Positions 59,987 to 64,000 of a DNA stretch of 64,000 nt are shown piece by piece. The DNA comes from Kaistella sp. (lineage in GTDB: Bacteria > Bacteroidota > Bacteroidia > Flavobacteriales > Weeksellaceae). The DNA is taken from contig JAIBEW010000023.1 in the NCBI GenBank assembly GCA_019459085.1, forward strand, positions 1-64,000, given 5' to 3'. Under the pieces are notes generated by a model that saw nothing but the letters and a program-made list of their open reading frames with translations, did not search any database and was not told where the DNA came from. The translations under genes and the position numbers were made by a program. Position 1 is the first letter of the stretch. The number at the start of each line of letters is the position of its first letter.

Positions 59987-60994
59987 ATGTTTACGCCTTC
60001 AGAAATATCAGAAATCAAAAAACTCCTGACTCCCGATAAAAAAATTGTTATCATTACCCACCACAATCCTGATGGCGACGCGATCGGTTCGAGTTTGGGA
60101 CTGAAACATTTTCTGAAACAGAAAGGTCTTGAAGCCGACGTAATTGTTCCAAACGATTTTCCGAAATTTCTGAAATGGATGCCTGAATCAAAAAAAATCA
60201 TCATTGCCGATTATAAACGAAAAGTAGCCGGCGAAGCCATTTACAATGCCGATGTGATTTTCATCCTCGATTTCAATGCCTCACACCGAAGCGGAAATTT
60301 AGTCGGACCGTGGATTGAAAAAGCACGGGCAAAAAAAATACTCATCGACCATCACCAGCAGCCGGAGGATTTTGATTTCGTGTATTCTGATGTCACTGTT
60401 CCTGCAACTTCGCAAATGATTTATCATTTCATTCAGGCGCTGGAAGAAGAAGACAAAGTAGATCTGGAAATCGCGGAATGTCTTTACACCGGAATCATGA
60501 CGGACACAGGCGGGTTCCGTTTCCGGTCCACAAGTGCTTCAACGCACCGGATTGTTGCCAATTTAATTGAAAAAGGCGCAGATCCAGCCATGATCACTTC
60601 CAACACCTGGGACACGAACACCGTTTCGCGGCTTCATTTGCTGGCTTTGATTCTGGGCAGAATTGAAGTGGTGAAAGACGGAAAAGTGGCGATTCTTTGG
60701 CTGAAACGTGATGAACTGAAGGAATTTGGTTTCCAGAAAGGCGATACCGAAGGTTTTGTGAATTATGGTTTAAGCATTATGGGCACTCAGGTTTCTGCAT
60801 TTTTTATGGAAGATTTGTATGAAGATTTCATTAAAATATCTTTCCGGTCCAAAGAAGATGTAGATGTGAATCAGTTTTCCAGAAATCATTTTAATGGAGG
60901 CGGTCACATCAACGCAGCCGGCGGGAAATACATGAAATCGATTGAAGAAACAATTGAAGATTTTAAAGAAAAAATCGAGAAAGAAGATTTTTAA
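59987..60994 (+). CDS. DHH-family phosphoesterase (NrnA-like)
   Basis: THHNPDGDAIGSSLG, ILIDHHQQPEDFD, GMMTDTGGFRF-like (GIMTDTGGFRFRS), GGGHINAAGGK. Confidence 0.93.
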   Translation: MFTPSEISEIKKLLTPDKKIVIITHHNPDGDAIGSSLGLKHFLKQKGLEADVIVPNDFPKFLKWMPESKKIIIADYKRKVAGEAIYNADVIFILDFNASHRSGNLVGPWIEKARAKKILIDHHQQPEDFDFVYSDVTVPATSQMIYHFIQALEEEDKVDLEIAECLYTGIMTDTGGFRFRSTSASTHRIVANLIEKGADPAMITSNTWDTNTVSRLHLLALILGRIEVVKDGKVAILWLKRDELKEFGFQKGDTEGFVNYGLSIMGTQVSAFFMEDLYEDFIKISFRSKEDVDVNQFSRNHFNGGGHINAAGGKYMKSIEETIEDFKEKIEKEDF

Positions 60995-61260
60995 TTCTTT
61001 TTCTTTTTGTATAAAATCTGTACACCTAATATTACTACCATCACTGGAATAAAAATTAAATGATAATAAACGGGATAAGCATTTTTAAAGTACAAATTAT
61101 ATAATACAAGGATTGTAAGGGCAAATAAAAAAGTATTTATGAGCACCAATAATATATTCATTAAATTTTTCTTCTTCCAAAGAATAATTATAGAATAGAA
61201 AAAAATTAGTATGCTTACTATTAGCGGTATAACTGTAAGAATTAAAGTTTCAATTTCCAT
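60991..61260 (-). CDS. Small three-TM hypothetical protein
   Basis: Hydrophobic segments throughout; convergent with the DHH gene. Confidence 0.5.
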   Translation of the reverse strand: MEIETLILTVIPLIVSILIFFYSIIILWKKKNLMNILLVLINTFLFALTILVLYNLYFKNAYPVYYHLIFIPVMVVILGVQILYKKKKN

Positions 61261-61329
61261 TATTTAAAACATAAATTTTATCAAAATACCGATTATACAA
61301 ACAGGAGTTTTCTTTTAGACAGTGAACAA

Positions 61330-62133
61330 TCAAAAAACCAGGTTTTTCGGCAGATTATGCAACAGTTCGGTATTGATTATTGCGGCGCAGATTTCCGGTT
61401 TTTCCCAGTGCCCGTTATGTCCGCAGTCGAGTAGATAGGATTTGATGTTGGTGCTGTCGGGCAGGCTTTTGAGCATTTCATCGGTTTTTACCCCATTGTC
61501 ATGTTTTCCTGCGATAACGAGGATTTTTCCTTCGAAATTTTCCAGGACAGAAGTTTTGTCGGTTCTTTTAATCATGCCTTTTACTGCGGCCAGAACGCCG
61601 TCAGTTGGCGTTGAAAGGGCAATTTCCTTTGCGAGTTCAATCTTTCCTTCCAGAATATCTTTTTCATTTTCGTTAAAAAGATTCGGAATTCCCGCCTTCA
61701 CGTAATTCGGATACGCCTCTTTGATGATTCTGAAACTTTTTTTCCGCAGTGCTTTCTTTTCCGCATCATCGGCGAAAAAGGATGAAAAAAAGAGGGTCAG
61801 CGTTTTCAGTTTTTCAGGAAATTTTTCAGCAAAAGCCAACGAGGTGTAACCGCCCATCGAATGTCCGAGCAAATGAAAATCCTTCAGTTTCAGTTTGTCT
61901 GTCACTTTTTTCACTTCTTCAGCCATAAATTCCATGGTGTGAACTTCACTGTATATTTTAGAGATACCGTGTCCCGGTAAATCGATTTTAATTAAAGTAA
62001 AATCGTCGGACAGATACGTTTCCATTTCTTCCCAGATCATCAGGTTTTCCATAAAACCGTGGAGCAGAACCAGCTGTTCTTTTCCTTTTCCGGATATTTC
62101 GTAGTTCAGCATTTTTCTTTTTTTGATATTCAA
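61330..62133 (-). CDS. Alpha/beta hydrolase
   Basis: LLHGFMENLMIWEEM, GHSMGGYTSLAFAEKFP. Confidence 0.9.
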   Translation of the reverse strand: MNIKKRKMLNYEISGKGKEQLVLLHGFMENLMIWEEMETYLSDDFTLIKIDLPGHGISKIYSEVHTMEFMAEEVKKVTDKLKLKDFHLLGHSMGGYTSLAFAEKFPEKLKTLTLFFSSFFADDAEKKALRKKSFRIIKEAYPNYVKAGIPNLFNENEKDILEGKIELAKEIALSTPTDGVLAAVKGMIKRTDKTSVLENFEGKILVIAGKHDNGVKTDEMLKSLPDSTNIKSYLLDCGHNGHWEKPEICAAIINTELLHNLPKNLVF

Positions 62134-62200
62134 ATATAGGGAAACTCTAAACCATCTAAATAAAAATGAGCATCCAGGATGCTCAAAATTTTTGATTCAA

Positions 62201-62722
62201 CTACCGTATTTGCTGCTCATACACTTTTTCTTCCCAGGGTTTGAGGTCTGCAATACCATAACGTTCAGTTTGGGTGATGGCAATATCGTCCAGAATATCG
62301 ACGAAGTTTTTATAATTCGCCTCATCTGTCGGTTTAATGATAACGGTGAATTTTTCCGGATTTGGAGCATTCTTTTTGGCTTCAGCAATGATTTTTGAAA
62401 TATTTAAATCCTCAAAATAGGTTTTCAGCAGGCCTTTAGACTGCAAATCATTCGCATTGCTTTGGTGATAATAGACCTGATCATTTTCTCCAAGGATAAA
62501 AGTCACCTGATTTTTGTCTTTGATTTCATTTCCCGTCGGTATGTCTTCTTTTGCGGGAAGTCCCAGATCCATTACATTCGGCTGCAGAAAATTGGTAGCC
62601 AGGATGAAGAAAGTAATCAGCAGAAAACCTAAATCAACCATTGGAGTCATGTCGATTTGTATGAATTTCTGGGCAAGCGATTTTCTTCCGTTTTTGCTTT
62701 GCGCTGGTGTAATATTCTCCAT
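62201..62722 (-). CDS. ExbD/TolR biopolymer transport protein
   Basis: IDMTPMVDLGFLLITFFILAT. Start revised to MENITPAQ. Confidence 0.9.
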   Translation of the reverse strand: MENITPAQSKNGRKSLAQKFIQIDMTPMVDLGFLLITFFILATNFLQPNVMDLGLPAKEDIPTGNEIKDKNQVTFILGENDQVYYHQSNANDLQSKGLLKTYFEDLNISKIIAEAKKNAPNPEKFTVIIKPTDEANYKNFVDILDDIAITQTERYGIADLKPWEEKVYEQQIR

Positions 62723-62859
62723 GATTGAATTATTTAAAATTGAATAAAAGAGGAAAAGTGATAAGAAATGAATGATGATTATAAATATCAGATGCAATAT
62801 TTGTACCCTTTAAGATGAATTGTTGAATATTAATCAACAATTGCTATGCGGCATATAAA

Positions 62860-62889
62860 AAACCCTGGAAGTTTGAACTTTCAGGGTTT
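62860..62889. terminator. Intrinsic terminator
   Basis: AAACCCTGGAAGTTTGAACTTTCAGGGTTT. Confidence 0.6.
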
Positions 62890-62918
62890 TATAATTTGAG
62901 CGAATAATTTCTGAAGCG

Positions 62919-64000
62919 CTATTTCTGGTTTTTAAAATAACCGATTCCGCAGTTCAGGAAGTTTTTGAAATCTTCTTTCGGCATATAGCCTGAAACCGGG
63001 TAGTTGATCACTTTGCCGTCCGGAGAAACCAACACATAATGCGGCTGGGAATTATTGTTGAAATTGATCTGCTGGAACAGTGACCATTTGTCGCCAATTG
63101 TTTTGATTTTTTTCATCTGACCGTTGCCCATGTCGATTTTGGTCTGCTCGCTTTCAGGAAGTTCTTCTTTGTCATCCACATAAAGAGACGCAAGAATCAC
63201 ATCGTTCTGAAGGATGGGGAGAATGTCGGGTTCACTCCAGACAAATTCTTCCATTTTCCGGCAGTTTTCGCAGCCGTAACCCGTAAAGTCGATGAGAACC
63301 GGTTTGTTTTCCTTTTTTGCCAGTTCAATTGCCTTGAAATAATCGTGCTGCGGATGCATGCCGAGAATTCCGTCTTTTTCATCATGCAGATAACTGACAT
63401 TGATCGGTGGCAAAATCCCTGAAAGCAGCTGCAGTTTTGGCCGTTCAGCTGGAATTAATCCCTGAATCAGATAAATGATAAAACCGATGCTAAGGAAACC
63501 AACAATTTTTCTCGGCAGTGAAATCTGCTGTTTTTTATCATCGTGCGGAAATCTGATTTTTCCGAACAGATAAAGCACCAAACCAATCGTAATCAGTATC
63601 CAAAGAACGATGAAAAGTTCCCGTTTCAGGAAAAATGTTTTGGAAACCAAATCTGCTTTCGACAGAAACTTTAAAGCGAGCCCCAATTCTATAAATCCTA
63701 AAAAAACTTTTACGGTATTCATCCAGCCGCCTGATTTCGGCAGACTTTGCAACGCCTGCGGAAACAATGCCAATAGTCCGAAAACAATCGCCCAACTCAA
63801 TCCGAAACCTGCCAACGCAAAAGTCAGCAACATCGGTACATTTGCAGAACCGGTAACCGCACTCCCGAGCAGACTGCCTAAAATAGGACCGGTGCACGAA
63901 AAAGAAACAATCACCAAAGTTAATGCCATGAAAAATATTCCGATAATTCCGCCGGCGTCTTCAGCTTTTGAGGATTTGTTGGCAATGGAACTCGGCAGCG
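62919..64000 (-). CDS. DsbD-like cytochrome c biogenesis/thioredoxin family protein, truncated by window edge
   Basis: TM region (FSCTGPILGSLLG), C-terminal thioredoxin-like GYGCENCRKMEEFVWS; frame open to the window end. Confidence 0.88.
   Translation of the reverse strand, partial: LPSSIANKSSKAEDAGGIIGIFFMALTLVIVSFSCTGPILGSLLGSAVTGSANVPMLLTFALAGFGLSWAIVFGLLALFPQALQSLPKSGGWMNTVKVFLGFIELGLALKFLSKADLVSKTFFLKRELFIVLWILITIGLVLYLFGKIRFPHDDKKQQISLPRKIVGFLSIGFIIYLIQGLIPAERPKLQLLSGILPPINVSYLHDEKDGILGMHPQHDYFKAIELAKKENKPVLIDFTGYGCENCRKMEEFVWSEPDILPILQNDVILASLYVDDKEELPESEQTKIDMGNGQMKKIKTIGDKWSLFQQINFNNNSQPHYVLVSPDGKVINYPVSGYMPKEDFKNFLNCGIGYFKNQK

Noticed and set aside
1-64000. CRISPR array, prophage, transposase or restriction/defence locus
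   Set aside because: No regularly spaced repeats with unique spacers, and no Cas, integrase, transposase, phage structural or recognisable defence genes among the translations.

Overview
The window is a chromosomal segment of a Bacteroidota genome, most likely a Chryseobacterium/Kaistella-like Weeksellaceae (inferred from gene content, TAnnTTTG promoters and T9SS type B sorting domains). Most of it is housekeeping: aroA, rpmE2, guaB, ruvC, rplM-rpsI-rpsB, tsf, trmB, accA/accB/accC, gltX, rpmF, rpmH, pdxA, ribE, an ftsE-type ATPase, rocD and a fused acyl-CoA mutase (icmF). Accessory regions are: a rearranged rRNA-operon tail with a truncated 5S rRNA piece at the left edge; an ECF sigma/DUF4252/head-GIN operon; a PadR plus twin HAAS-like membrane protein operon whose promoter lies inside a perfect 12-bp inverted repeat; three tandem T9SS type B surface proteins; four scattered paralogs of one small two-Cys secreted family; and a cell-surface glycosylation cluster. 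I see no CRISPR array, prophage, transposase or tRNA. Nothing is unambiguously a new defence or mobile system. The best candidates for new biology are the four-paralog family, the PadR/HAAS operon, the T9SS array, and the displacement of tsf from rpsB. All family calls were made by eye, without searches.
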